Assembly (NCBI GenBank): GCA_017853885.1
Contig: JAFMIR010000034.1
Location: 1-40,546, forward strand
DNA from: Prosthecobacter sp.
GTDB lineage: Bacteria > Verrucomicrobiota > Verrucomicrobiia > Verrucomicrobiales > Verrucomicrobiaceae
Length of the DNA: 40,546 bases
Reading direction: 5' to 3'
The position numbers were made by a program, and so were the translations under genes. Positions 22,046-31,859 of this stretch are shown here, in pieces. Under the pieces are notes generated by a model, which was not told where the DNA came from, made no database searches, and worked only from the letters and a program-made list of their open reading frames with translations. The stretch's first letter is position 1. Each line of letters opens with the position of its first letter.

Positions 22046-23356
22046 TTAAATTCGGTATGCGGGGTTAGCTTTAATATCCGGGTTGAGTCGTTCGTCCGAA
22101 TTGATGAAGGCCCAGCAGATCGCTCCAAGGAAGTAACTGAGAGCAAAAAGCGCCATGTTGACCACCCAACTGTTATTGGTGGCATCGAGCACCATGGGCA
22201 CGGCCATAGGAGCGATGGCACCACCGACCTGGCCCATCATGTTCATGCTGCCGGAGAGTGCGCCAGTGTGGCGTCCGCCAACATCCATGCAAGCTCCCCA
22301 AGCACCAGGCATGGCAAGATCACTGCACAATGCTGCTAGGCCAATGGCCAGCACGGAAGCCAATGGCGTGTGAAGCTGGATCGAGACTAGCAGCATGACT
22401 CCCGCCGCACCCATGCCCAGTACTCCAAGCCAACGCCGTGTGCGAGCGATGCTGCCAAGCCATGCATCCAGTCTTGCAGAGACCATCCCAGCAACGATGG
22501 AGCCGATGCCGCCGAAGAACAGCGGAACGCAGGCCAGAAGAGCGCGCTGAATGTCGCTGAGGCCGACGAAGTTTTCTTTCAGATAGGTTGGGAACCACGT
22601 GATGTAAAAATACCATGCGTAAGACATGAAAAAATACTGCGCCCACAACATCCAAACTGTTCGCGAGGCGAGAAGTCTGCCCCACGGCATCGCATGATCG
22701 TCGTCCAAAAGCGTTTCCTCGAGTGCTTGCAGTTCGCCCGCATTGACCGCCGGGTGATCTTTTGGATGATCGCGGAACCAGCGGTAAAACGCGACAGCCC
22801 ACGTCACGCCCAAAAAGCCAAAGGCGAGGAAGACCCACTTATAATGCAGTCCAAGTCCCACTTGGCCGTCAGCACCTCCCGCGAGCATCCAACCGACGAG
22901 CAAAGGAGTGAAGGCCCCACCCCAGCGCGCACTGAGCCAGAGCACGCCCTGTGCTTTGACCCGTTCGGAGGACGGAAACCAATTCGTGAAAGCCTTGGTG
23001 ATGTTTGGAAAACATCCCGCTTCTCCCATTCCAAAAAAGAAGCGGCTAATCACGAGTGACATGAGATTCCATGCCCAACCCGTCGCAATGGTAAAGACCG
23101 ACCACATGGATACGACACGCATCAAAACCTTACGCGGTCCGATGCGATCCCCAAGCCAGCCCCCTGGGATTTCAAACAAAGCATAAGCCCAACCAAAAGC
23201 AGTGAAGGCATAGCCCATTTCGATTTTCGTGAGCCCCAGTTCCGCCTGCATCGCAGGAGCAGCCTGAGAAATACAAACCCGGTCCACATAAGTGATGATC
23301 GCCAAAGTGACGGCAAAGAAGAGGACGATTCGGCGTGCGTTGGTGGGAGCGCTCAT
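22046..23356 (-). CDS. Major facilitator transporter, anion:cation symporter (hexuronate/sugar acid-type) family
   Basis: 436 aa inner-membrane carrier with a 12-helix pattern. The N-terminal YVDRVCIS segment and the loop 2-3 motif GGWLGDRIGPRKV fit the ACS family, whose members (ExuT, GudP, GarP, DgoT) import hexuronates, glucarate, galactarate or galactonate. FFGMGEAGCFPN is a further family feature in helix 4-5. It follows the mutarotase gene by 14 bp and ends the operon. Context with a sugar dehydrogenase and 2-hydroxyacid dehydrogenase subunits suggests import of a sugar acid. The substrate is inference. Confidence 0.88.
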   Translation of the reverse strand: MSAPTNARRIVLFFAVTLAIITYVDRVCISQAAPAMQAELGLTKIEMGYAFTAFGWAYALFEIPGGWLGDRIGPRKVLMRVVSMWSVFTIATGWAWNLMSLVISRFFFGMGEAGCFPNITKAFTNWFPSSERVKAQGVLWLSARWGGAFTPLLVGWMLAGGADGQVGLGLHYKWVFLAFGFLGVTWAVAFYRWFRDHPKDHPAVNAGELQALEETLLDDDHAMPWGRLLASRTVWMLWAQYFFMSYAWYFYITWFPTYLKENFVGLSDIQRALLACVPLFFGGIGSIVAGMVSARLDAWLGSIARTRRWLGVLGMGAAGVMLLVSIQLHTPLASVLAIGLAALCSDLAMPGAWGACMDVGGRHTGALSGSMNMMGQVGGAIAPMAVPMVLDATNNSWVVNMALFALSYFLGAICWAFINSDERLNPDIKANPAYRI

Positions 23357-23370
23357 GAGGCGGTGGTCAA

Positions 23371-24504
23371 TCAGCGCGTGGTGAACTGATGGATGGTAGT
23401 GGTGCGATAGATTTCGCCGGGGTGAAGAATTGTGTTGGGAAACGTAGCGTGATGCACCGAGTCAGGATGATGCTGCGTCTCCAGGCAGAGCCCATGGAAG
23501 CGATCATATCCCTTGCCGCCCTTGCCTTTGAGTGAAGGGGTGTAGGTGGCGGTGTAGAGCTGAATACCTGGCTGATCCGTAAGGATTTGCATCACGCGAC
23601 CGCTTTGGGGCTCATGCACCTCGGCAGCGAGGGCAGGCTGTGCAAGCGGCACATCCGACAGAACAAAAGCATGATCGTAACCGCCGATGGCGATCTGATT
23701 GAAGCGGCTTCCGATAACTTCGCCCTTGGTGAAATCAAAAGCCGTACCCGCGACGGAAAGCAGTTTCCCCGTCGGCACCACGTCGGCATCCGTTTCGAGA
23801 TAATGCTGCGCCGGTAAGGTAAGCCGGTGATCGAGCACAGTGCCAGTGCCAGCGCCGGCAAGGTTAAAATAAGTGTGATTCGTGAGGTTGATGGGCGTGG
23901 CTTTGTCTGTGGTGGCCTTGTACTCGATGACGAGCGCATTCTGCTCGGTGAGCACATAGGTGACGTGGGTGTTCAGATTGCCTGGAAAACCCTGATCACC
24001 ATCTTTGCTGAGATAACTGAGGCGCAAAGCAGGCCCACGCGCATCGTTGATGACCTCGGCTTTCCAGATGACTTTGCTGAAGCCCTTCAGGCCGCCATGC
24101 AGGTGAAAGCGGGTCTTGGGATGTAGGTCGAGATGGTAAGATTTGCCATCGAGTTCAAACTTCCCACCTGCGATGCGGTTGGCGACACGCCCGGTAATGC
24201 AGCCGAAATAAACACCGCCATTGTGTTCTTCATAGTCCGCCAACGTGTCAAAACCCAGCGCAATGTCGGCGTTCTTACCGATGCGATCCGGCACATGCAA
24301 CTCAGTGATGATGCCACCCAGTGTGATGACCTTCGCAACAAGACCATGCTTGTTCTTCAAGGTGTAGCACTCGACGGATTGGCCTTCACGTGTATTTCCA
24401 AAAGCATCTTTCCGCACATCGGCAAAGGCATCGACGGAGAGGAATAAGAGGGTCAGCAGAAGACAATGGCGTTTCATAAGAGGATTTTTGGTTTTCAAAA
24501 TCAT
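23371..24504 (-). CDS. Aldose 1-epimerase (galactose mutarotase family), exported
   Basis: 377 aa. Interconverts alpha and beta anomers of aldoses. Family motifs visible: NRIAGGKF, HLHGGLKGF (first active-site His), NLTNHTYFNL (second His), GYDHAF, and the catalytic Glu in CLETQHHPD. A signal peptide (KRHCLLLTLLFLSVDAFA) means it acts in the periplasm. Start taken as ATG 24504 because it forms an ATGA overlap with the dehydrogenase stop; ATG 24477 begins the hydrophobic core directly and is an alternative. It would supply the anomer used by the sugar dehydrogenase encoded upstream. Confidence 0.92.
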   Translation of the reverse strand: MILKTKNPLMKRHCLLLTLLFLSVDAFADVRKDAFGNTREGQSVECYTLKNKHGLVAKVITLGGIITELHVPDRIGKNADIALGFDTLADYEEHNGGVYFGCITGRVANRIAGGKFELDGKSYHLDLHPKTRFHLHGGLKGFSKVIWKAEVINDARGPALRLSYLSKDGDQGFPGNLNTHVTYVLTEQNALVIEYKATTDKATPINLTNHTYFNLAGAGTGTVLDHRLTLPAQHYLETDADVVPTGKLLSVAGTAFDFTKGEVIGSRFNQIAIGGYDHAFVLSDVPLAQPALAAEVHEPQSGRVMQILTDQPGIQLYTATYTPSLKGKGGKGYDRFHGLCLETQHHPDSVHHATFPNTILHPGEIYRTTTIHQFTTR

Positions 24505-27107
24505 GGCTGAAACTCGATCCAGTTCAGGCCGAGTTCGGTATTTTTGTTCGTGCAGCGTGCGATGACGCACACGTCGGTGAGACCGTGGGCATTCGTGAGC
24601 ATGGCAGGTATCGAGAGGAACTCGCCTGAGTCAGCCTGACCGGAGGGCCTCACTTCGATCTTGGCGAGCAAGGAGCCGCTGGGGGAGTCGCGGCGGATTT
24701 CGAGAGTGCCGCCTTTGGAGTCGAAGCATCCGGCGCGGACGGTGATACGCTTGATGCCGGTGAGGTTGAGGTCACGCCAGAGAATGTGGGTGCCGTCTTT
24801 GAAATGGCCAACAATGGCTTTTTCGCCGTAGGCGTGCTCGACATAGGCCATGCCGTGACTTTCATCGTAGAGCGCAGCTTTTTTTCGGCGGGAATGCAGC
24901 ACGATGCTTGCTTCGCCACGGAGTCGTGGCAGCGCCCCCTGCCTGCCGTCGTCTGTATAGGCAGCCGTTAGGATCAGCACACCTTCGTCCACGCGTGTGC
25001 CGGGCTCGGGTTTCTGGGGCGCTGTGAAGGTGCCGATGGCACCGGCACGCGGTAAACTAGAAAGATCATCTTTAAGGGAGAGCACCCAGGCAACCATGCG
25101 GCGGCTCTGCTCTATGGTGTGCTGTGGATGTGGTGGCATAGGAAGCTGCCCCCACGCACCAGAACCCCCGGTGAGCACTTTCTGCGCAAGACGTTCAGCA
25201 GCAGCAGGGTCGTCTTTATATTTGTGAGCAACCGCCTTGTAAGGAGGACCGGCGGAAGGTGTGTCCGCCATGTGGCAGGCAAAGCAGGTGCTGGAGCGCA
25301 TCATGGCCAGCCCGGGATCCATTACGGCTTCACCAGATAAGCGGCGCCCACGGAACTCAGTCTGCATAGTGGCAAGTTGGGCATGCACGCTGTCGCCATC
25401 TGTCTCCTTGACCGACACTTGGTAGGGAATCACCTCCCCCCAATCGAAGAACGAACCATGCACGGGTGAATCGAAATGCACCGAGGGTCGTCCGTTGCCG
25501 ACATGAATCATTTCTTTTGCCGTGCTCTTCGCACCACTGGTATCGCTGACGGTCACGCTCACTTCATAGCTGCCAGGCTGCTCAAACGTATGCTTGAACC
25601 TTGGACCATCGACTGCAGATGATTCCCTGCCCGCGATTGACCAAACGAATTTCAGCCCATCTCCATCAGGATCGCGTGAGGCAGCAGCATCAAAACTTAG
25701 CATGAGCGGTTGTTTGCCCGCAGTTTCATTGACCGTGAGCTTAGCCATGGGCGTGCGATTACCACGGTGATAGACGATCCGCACGATGCGGCTGTCGTTG
25801 TTCTCCCACCACTGGTCACCATACTCGATCATGTAGAGCGCTCCATCGGGGCCGATCTTCATGTCGATGGGCCGCCTGAGATTCGACTCCGGCAAAAAGG
25901 GGACGAGTTCAGGCTCCTCTGTATCGAGCTTCACGGTTTGTATCCAATTCCGCATCCACTCATAGATAAAGAGACGACCGTCTAGCGTCTCCGGCAGCTT
26001 GGTGGTGGAGGGATTTGACGCATCGTAACGATACACTGGCCCAGCCATGATCGTGCGACCACCGCTACCAACGGAGGGAAAACGCTTCGAAGGCAGGCTT
26101 GAATACCAGATGAGCGCGGGTTTGGCGGGCGGCAGCTTTTGAATGCCGGTGTTGCGCGGCGAGAGATTTTCCGAAAACTTCGGGTCATAGCGTTTGCCCT
26201 CCTTCTTTGCGGCAAAGTCATAGAGCGGAAGTGCTTCATTTGGCCCTACAAAGAGCGGCCAGCCGAAGTTGCCGGCGGTCCGCGTGGCATTGAGCTCCTC
26301 ATAGCCATCCGGCTTCACACCCAGTGCGGGCATAATGTTTGGGCCGACATCGGCAAAGTAAAGCGTGCCTGTTTTGTCATCCACAGTGAGTCGGAACGGA
26401 TTACGCACCCCCATGGCGAAAACCTCGGGCCGGCCGTCCTTGCCGTCGGCAAAGAGATTGCCCTCGGGGATGGAGTAACCGCCTTCGGGCTTTGGATGTA
26501 TACGAAGCACCTTGCCTCGCAGGTCACGCGAGTTCGCCGCTGAGCGGAAGGCATCCCAGTTTTTGCGATCTGGCCGCGTATCCTGCGGCAAGCCTGGGTC
26601 ATAGTGGCAATTGTCACCATTGCCGATATAGAGATCGCCCTTCCCATCCATCCACATCGCTCCACCCATGTGAAAAACGTGCTCGGTATCATAAGGCCAG
26701 GAAAGAAGCTCGCTTTCGGACTCCACCAATATTTTGCCGTCCTTCACCGTGAAGCGGCTTACGCGCACCGTATCCTGCTTCGCAACCGGGCAGAAAAGCG
26801 CATACAAATGTCCGCTCCGCTCAAAATCCCGCGCCACAGCCATGCCGAGCAGGCCGATCTCGCCCTTCGCATAGGTTGGCAGCTTGCCTAGGATGCTCAC
26901 CTCACCCGATTTCACGTTCCATTGCTTCACCGTGCCCCAGAACTCGGCAAAGATGACATCACCACCGGGCAAGACTTCCATCTGAGTGGCATCGCGTGCG
27001 GCGGGAACGAGGATTTCTTTTTCAAAACGCCCTGGATCCACTGGCTCAACAGCGTGCAGACGGAAGACTGCGAATAGAACAGCTGTGACGATGAGGCATG
27101 CTTTCAT
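24501..27107 (-). CDS. Exported glucose/sorbosone dehydrogenase-type propeller fused to PKD, cytochrome c and CBM-like domains
   Basis: 868 aa after a signal peptide (KACLIVTAVLFAVFRLHA). Residues about 25-445 are a GSDH/soluble-glucose-dehydrogenase propeller (GEIGLLGMAV, IGNGDNCHYD, VRNPFRLTVD, YFADVGPN, GYEELN, GNFGWP). Residues 455-535 are a PKD domain (SFDAAASRDPDGDGL). A class I cytochrome c follows with CFACH at 608-612 and a candidate axial Met in LPMPPHP. The last 130 residues resemble a CBM6-type carbohydrate-binding domain. ATG at 27107 is chosen because the signal peptide begins there; upstream codons in frame overlap the DUF1552 gene. It should oxidise an aldose using PQQ and pass electrons to its heme. 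Such mosaics are known in Planctomycetes and Verrucomicrobia; substrate unknown. Confidence 0.9.
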   Translation of the reverse strand: MKACLIVTAVLFAVFRLHAVEPVDPGRFEKEILVPAARDATQMEVLPGGDVIFAEFWGTVKQWNVKSGEVSILGKLPTYAKGEIGLLGMAVARDFERSGHLYALFCPVAKQDTVRVSRFTVKDGKILVESESELLSWPYDTEHVFHMGGAMWMDGKGDLYIGNGDNCHYDPGLPQDTRPDRKNWDAFRSAANSRDLRGKVLRIHPKPEGGYSIPEGNLFADGKDGRPEVFAMGVRNPFRLTVDDKTGTLYFADVGPNIMPALGVKPDGYEELNATRTAGNFGWPLFVGPNEALPLYDFAAKKEGKRYDPKFSENLSPRNTGIQKLPPAKPALIWYSSLPSKRFPSVGSGGRTIMAGPVYRYDASNPSTTKLPETLDGRLFIYEWMRNWIQTVKLDTEEPELVPFLPESNLRRPIDMKIGPDGALYMIEYGDQWWENNDSRIVRIVYHRGNRTPMAKLTVNETAGKQPLMLSFDAAASRDPDGDGLKFVWSIAGRESSAVDGPRFKHTFEQPGSYEVSVTVSDTSGAKSTAKEMIHVGNGRPSVHFDSPVHGSFFDWGEVIPYQVSVKETDGDSVHAQLATMQTEFRGRRLSGEAVMDPGLAMMRSSTCFACHMADTPSAGPPYKAVAHKYKDDPAAAERLAQKVLTGGSGAWGQLPMPPHPQHTIEQSRRMVAWVLSLKDDLSSLPRAGAIGTFTAPQKPEPGTRVDEGVLILTAAYTDDGRQGALPRLRGEASIVLHSRRKKAALYDESHGMAYVEHAYGEKAIVGHFKDGTHILWRDLNLTGIKRITVRAGCFDSKGGTLEIRRDSPSGSLLAKIEVRPSGQADSGEFLSIPAMLTNAHGLTDVCVIARCTNKNTELGLNWIEFQP

Positions 27108-27153
27108 GGTTAGGCGGGTGATGCGTAAAAAGACTTGGAAGAGTCTTGCAGAT

Positions 27154-28449
27154 TCAGGCTTGGATCTCGGAGATCGTGCCCGAGCTAGAGACAAAGTGCT
27201 CCGTTTCGATGCCAAGCTGCTGGAGCATGGTGACGAAGAGATTGCAGAGAGGCTTGTTTTGAATGGAGTCGAAAGCGAGATGCTGGCCGTGCTTGAGGCT
27301 GCCGCCCGCGAGGAGAATGGGTAGGTTGGTGCAATTGTGGACGTTGGCGTCGCCAAGATTGCTGCCATAGAGTACCATCGTCTGATCTAGAAGGCGTGCA
27401 CCATCAGCGGAAGGCCTAGAGGCAAGCGCTGTGAGCAGGTTGCGCAAATGCCGCATCTGCTGAAAATCCACTTTTTCGAGCTCAGCCAGCTTTTCCCTCG
27501 ACTGGCCGTGATGACTGAGGCCGTGGTAGCCGTCGCGAGTGCGCTGGCTGGCATCGATCTCAAAAGGCGGCGTAGCAAAGCCATCGACCATGAGCGTGAT
27601 GATGCGGGTAGAATCAGACTCAAACGCAAGGCATGCCATATCGAGCATGAGCTGGATTTTGGGGAAGAGCTTGGCTTTATCGGCGATGTCCTGGGGTTCG
27701 GCTGCCTGCGTTTGCGGCTTGGGTTTTTGCTCCCATTCACCGGAGAGGGCGAGGCGTTGCTCCAGTTCGCGCACGGATGTCAGGTATTGATCGAGACGGC
27801 TTTTGTCGTTGCTGCCGAGGCCACGTTGAAAACCGTGCATATCATCACGCACGACGTCGAGAATGCTGCCACGCTCGCTCAAGCGCTTCAGATTGCGGGC
27901 GATGTCGCTATCGTTTCCCTGAAGAAACATTTTGCGGAACAAGGCCGCAGGACTGTCCTCTGCAGGCAGCAAAACACCATCGCGTGTCCAAGAAAGGCTA
28001 CGGTTCGCCTTGTCGATGTTCACCCCCAAATTCAGCGTGGCAAACCGAGTCTCCTGACCGAGCTTTTCGGCCGCGAACTGGTCGAGCGAGATGCTGTTGC
28101 GGAAACCGCTGCGGGTAGGATCACGCGCAGCGGTAAGGAAACAGTTCTCGGTGCTATGCCCGCCTGTGACAGCAGGATGCGAGAGGCCGCTGAAAACCGT
28201 GAAGTCTTTTCGGAAAGTCGCGAGTTCATTCAAGTAGGGCGAAAGGGTGTAGCCCACGCCTTTGTCCTGCGGAAAGAAATGCCGTGGTAGCACGCCGAGG
28301 TTGTTCGAAATGAGCAGCATGCGCTTAGGAGGCTTCTGCGATGCAGCCCGCGTGAGGTTTTGTTCCAAAAAAGGGAGTCCAAGAGTGACCCCCAGACCGC
28401 GCAGAAAGCGGCGGCGTGGGAAAGGAGTGCAGAGGTGAGGTTTGTTCAT
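27154..28449 (-). CDS. DUF1552 family Tat-exported protein
   Basis: 431 aa. The twin-arginine signal RRRFLRGLGVTLGLPF starts near residue 12, so the protein is exported folded. The family (DUF1552) is found mainly in Planctomycetes and Verrucomicrobia and is usually encoded next to DUF1592 proteins. Visible family segments: LSHPAVTGGHSTENCFLTAA, DQFAAEKLGQET, GYHGLSHHGQS, and VLYGSNLGDANVHNCTNLPILLAGG. The last recalls sulfatase/alkaline-phosphatase-like metal sites as in DUF1501; no activity is established. It overlaps the DUF1592 gene by ATGA at 28446-28449, confirming the pair. Confidence 0.92.
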   Translation of the reverse strand: MNKPHLCTPFPRRRFLRGLGVTLGLPFLEQNLTRAASQKPPKRMLLISNNLGVLPRHFFPQDKGVGYTLSPYLNELATFRKDFTVFSGLSHPAVTGGHSTENCFLTAARDPTRSGFRNSISLDQFAAEKLGQETRFATLNLGVNIDKANRSLSWTRDGVLLPAEDSPAALFRKMFLQGNDSDIARNLKRLSERGSILDVVRDDMHGFQRGLGSNDKSRLDQYLTSVRELEQRLALSGEWEQKPKPQTQAAEPQDIADKAKLFPKIQLMLDMACLAFESDSTRIITLMVDGFATPPFEIDASQRTRDGYHGLSHHGQSREKLAELEKVDFQQMRHLRNLLTALASRPSADGARLLDQTMVLYGSNLGDANVHNCTNLPILLAGGSLKHGQHLAFDSIQNKPLCNLFVTMLQQLGIETEHFVSSSGTISEIQA

Positions 28450-31400
28450 GGCTGAAGTTCTGAACCCATAAAAATGCGGCTATGCACAAGCGTGTGAATC
28501 AAATTTCGCACGCGAAAACCATCTGCCGCGCAGGCGTCGAGCATGTGCTCGATCTCCTGACGGTCGGCGAAGCCGACGGGCGTGCCGGTGGCATGCAGCA
28601 CAAGGTGTTCGAGAAGGTTTTTGGCGAGTTGACGAGGGTTGCCGACGAGCAGTCGTTTCAGCTCGTGAATGTCGTGGAAGGTTTCGCCGGTGGGCAGTTT
28701 GCTCGAGGCATCAACAGGCTGGCCAACGAAGTAGGTGTAGGGATGCCCGGCTGGATCAATACCCGTGACTTTTTCACCGCGCTCCATGCCGCGATAACGA
28801 TCCCGCCATGCCCCCATGACATCGAAGTTTTCCAACGCGAAGCCCACGGGATCAAACTTGGCATGGCATGAGGCGCAGGTTTTCGACTCGGTGTGTTTTG
28901 CCAAAAGGGCGCGGATGGTGGTGGCGCCGCGGATATCAGGCTCCACGGCGGGCACACTCTTCGGAGGTGGTGGAGGCGGCTGGCCGAGGAGTTTTTCCAT
29001 GATCCACACACCGCGCAGTACTGGGGAGGTGGTGGTGCCGTTCGCGGTGTGTTTCATCAGAGCGGCCTGCGTAAGTAGGCCACCATAGGGACTGCCCGAG
29101 GGCAAGCTCACACGCCGAAGCGCCGAACCACTCACGCGAGGCAAATCATAGTGCGCGGCGAGGCGGTCATTCACGAAGGTAAAATCGGAGGCGATGACGG
29201 TGCTCACGGGCAAGTTCTCGCGCACCATCGCACGGAGAAAGGCCTGCGTCTCACGCTCCATAGAGTCCACAAGGTAGTCGTCCTTGCGATACTCGGGATA
29301 CAAACGCTCGTCAGGGATGTCACGCCGCAATTTGCGCAAGTCCAGCCATTCATCGGCAAAGGTGCGCACGAACTGCTCGCAGCGCGGATCGTTGATGAGA
29401 CGATCGGTCTGCGCAAGCAACACGGCCTTGTCTTGCAAACGCCCCTTTAAGGCAAGTTGCGTCAGCTCATCGTCAGGCCGTGAGTTCCAAAAGAAGTGCG
29501 AGAGACGGTTTGCGATGGAAATGTGGGCATCTGTGGTGCCTCTTCGCGGCTCGGTGAGGTAAAGACAGTGCGAGGAACAAAGCAGCGCCTGATAGCCCGC
29601 GAGCATCGCCTCGGCAAAAAGAGCTCCGGCAGCCATTTTAGACTGTATGAGATTCAAAAACGGCGCGTGAGCCTCGTCGCTCATGGGTCGCAGGGTGGCC
29701 TTGGTGGCGAAACGTCGGAACAATCTCTCAGCATCCGCTGCGGTGCCTTTGCCTAGATCTATTTCATCAAACAAAACGCGATGCGAGGGCGGCGGCCATG
29801 TTTTCTCGCGCAAAGGGCCGGTCACTTCGAGCCATTGAATCGCCACGCCGCGGTGCCCCTCCGACGGCATCGGTGGATAATCGTAGAAAAAGCCACCGTC
29901 CGTGCGAATAAAAGGCACAGGCAATCCAAGGGGGCTGTATTCGAAGGTCTCGCCTGCCTTCAGAAGAATCGTCGTCTCAAACTCGCGCACCTCTGGCTGC
30001 AAATCCATCCAACCACCAGTCTCACGCACATTGCCAGATACATCCGGCCCGGAGGGCTGGCGGGAGCGGAAGCTCATGGCGATGGGCTCATACGCCGGCA
30101 CGAGGCGAAAGTCCCGGACCTGGCGCACGGCACGCGCTTTGAAGCGCACGCGATACGCGCCGTCTTCACTGGCCCGGAAGCCACGCGGATAACCGTAGTA
30201 GGGCCAGGTGGCAGAGCGGAAGAGCGCCAGTTCGAGTCTAGGATCGCGCCGCTGGTCCGTTGTCATTTCCTTGAGCTGCGCATGAGTGATGGGCACCATG
30301 CGATTGTCCCGCGCGAAGAACATCGCCTCACGCTCACCAAAAGTTTCCAAGGCGGGAAAAAGGTCGATGCCCGTAAACACCTGTGTGACTTCCGCTGCGG
30401 GTGGCTTGGGGGCCGCCATCGCTGTCCGCAGAGCCGTCTCCGCGGCATCAAGATAGCCTTCCATCTGCACGCGGGACATATCGAGCAGAGCGGAAACCTT
30501 GGTGAAGCCGTGCGAGTCGCGTTCCTCGGGCAGTTTATCGCGGATGTCGAGATGCGGCAGCTCAAGCAAGATGCGAAGGTTGTTTTCAAACTCTAGGCGC
30601 GTAAGCCGCCGCACCGGACCGCGACCGTTTTTCGCCATATCAGCCTTTGCAGCGGCAAGCAGGGATGCGCTGAGTTGGGTGACAATGGTGCCGCGTTCTT
30701 CGGCGGTGACCTTGGACTTCTCCGGTGGGGGCATCTCGCCTTTGGCAATGACATCAAAAACCCGCGTCCATCTCACACGAGTATCAGCATGACTGAAATC
30801 TAACGACAGCGCAGTGATATCAAATTCGCCCTTCGCCACGCTGTCGTCGTGGCAGTCAATGCAGTGCGTGTCGATAAATTTGGGGACCGCATTTGTCGCA
30901 GTCGATTTCGTGGCGGTAGTCTCAAAGACATGGACGTTGGTGATGCGCAGCTCCTCGAAACCGCTCTTCTTGTCGATAGTGCCCTCGATTTGGTCCACCA
31001 GTTGGTCACGCGTGAGTTTCCAGACGACTTTTCCCGCCTTGTCGATCTCCGCCAGCAAATCGCGCCCTTCCTCCGGGTTTTGCAGGTGGTAGTCACCACA
31101 GGCGACAAGCAGATTGCCATTGGCTAGGCGGGACATGCCGAGCAAATAGCGGCAGCGCAGACCGAGATCATCTGTGGTCCAGCAGCCAAGCTTTCGGCCA
31201 CTGGCATCCAGCTGCAACAGCTGGCAACCAGTGGAGGTAGCGACCCACAACGAGCCTTCCATATCCTGGAGGGTGGAAAAAGCTTTTTTCACCGTAGGTG
31301 AAGGCTTGAGCAATGGATCCAGTGGAATCGCCTTCAGCACGCGTCCCGAGCTTTTCTCCACCTTCAGAACTGTGTTGCGGCTGTATTGCCCGACCCAGAA

Positions 31401-31859
31401 AGCATTCTCGCCAGGCACCTCGCGGATCATGCGATAACGGAAATGCAGCGGATCGTCCCTGAGATCAGGCAACGGAGTATCGTTCACCATCTTACCGGTG
31501 CGGTCGACGACGCGGATCTGATTCACGCCGCTATCCATAAGCGCAAACTTTTGCCCATCCTCCAGAACCACGAGACTATTCGCCTCTGCGCCTTTGGGAC
31601 CAACGATGGCCTTGTGCTCCATGACGAGCTTTTTCGACGCATCAAACACCGCCAACCCACCCCGGTGCGAATACGCTATGCCGCCGTTTGGCAACCGCGC
31701 GGCGTCGTAGATACCACCGTGCCCGGGATACTTTAAAATGGAGACAACCTTACCACTACGGTCAATCTCGATGACCTGATTGTCCGCCGCGAGCAGATAG
31801 TGCTCCTTAGCGTGGACGGTGAAAGCGAGAAAGAGAAAAAAGACTGCAGAACTTCTCAT
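28446..31859 (-). CDS. Exported beta-propeller fused to DUF1587/DUF1592/DUF1588/DUF1585 cytochrome-type protein
   Basis: 1137 aa with a signal peptide (RSSAVFFLFLAFTVHA). Residues 18-315 look like a six- or seven-bladed propeller of PQQ-like or NHL-like repeats (DNQVIEIDRSGKVVS, GVNQIRVVDRTGKMV, CQLLQLDASGRKLG). A planctomycete-type cytochrome domain with CIDCH at 333-337 follows, then DUF1587 (about 413-480), DUF1595/DUF1592 in the middle, DUF1588 with CASCH at 995-999 followed by FDPVGFALENFD, and DUF1585 at the C-terminus. ATG 31859 begins the signal peptide and overlaps the GlcF-like stop (ATGA). Function of these families is not established; two heme sites suggest electron transfer. Confidence 0.9.
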   Translation of the reverse strand: MRSSAVFFLFLAFTVHAKEHYLLAADNQVIEIDRSGKVVSILKYPGHGGIYDAARLPNGGIAYSHRGGLAVFDASKKLVMEHKAIVGPKGAEANSLVVLEDGQKFALMDSGVNQIRVVDRTGKMVNDTPLPDLRDDPLHFRYRMIREVPGENAFWVGQYSRNTVLKVEKSSGRVLKAIPLDPLLKPSPTVKKAFSTLQDMEGSLWVATSTGCQLLQLDASGRKLGCWTTDDLGLRCRYLLGMSRLANGNLLVACGDYHLQNPEEGRDLLAEIDKAGKVVWKLTRDQLVDQIEGTIDKKSGFEELRITNVHVFETTATKSTATNAVPKFIDTHCIDCHDDSVAKGEFDITALSLDFSHADTRVRWTRVFDVIAKGEMPPPEKSKVTAEERGTIVTQLSASLLAAAKADMAKNGRGPVRRLTRLEFENNLRILLELPHLDIRDKLPEERDSHGFTKVSALLDMSRVQMEGYLDAAETALRTAMAAPKPPAAEVTQVFTGIDLFPALETFGEREAMFFARDNRMVPITHAQLKEMTTDQRRDPRLELALFRSATWPYYGYPRGFRASEDGAYRVRFKARAVRQVRDFRLVPAYEPIAMSFRSRQPSGPDVSGNVRETGGWMDLQPEVREFETTILLKAGETFEYSPLGLPVPFIRTDGGFFYDYPPMPSEGHRGVAIQWLEVTGPLREKTWPPPSHRVLFDEIDLGKGTAADAERLFRRFATKATLRPMSDEAHAPFLNLIQSKMAAGALFAEAMLAGYQALLCSSHCLYLTEPRRGTTDAHISIANRLSHFFWNSRPDDELTQLALKGRLQDKAVLLAQTDRLINDPRCEQFVRTFADEWLDLRKLRRDIPDERLYPEYRKDDYLVDSMERETQAFLRAMVRENLPVSTVIASDFTFVNDRLAAHYDLPRVSGSALRRVSLPSGSPYGGLLTQAALMKHTANGTTTSPVLRGVWIMEKLLGQPPPPPPKSVPAVEPDIRGATTIRALLAKHTESKTCASCHAKFDPVGFALENFDVMGAWRDRYRGMERGEKVTGIDPAGHPYTYFVGQPVDASSKLPTGETFHDIHELKRLLVGNPRQLAKNLLEHLVLHATGTPVGFADRQEIEHMLDACAADGFRVRNLIHTLVHSRIFMGSELQP

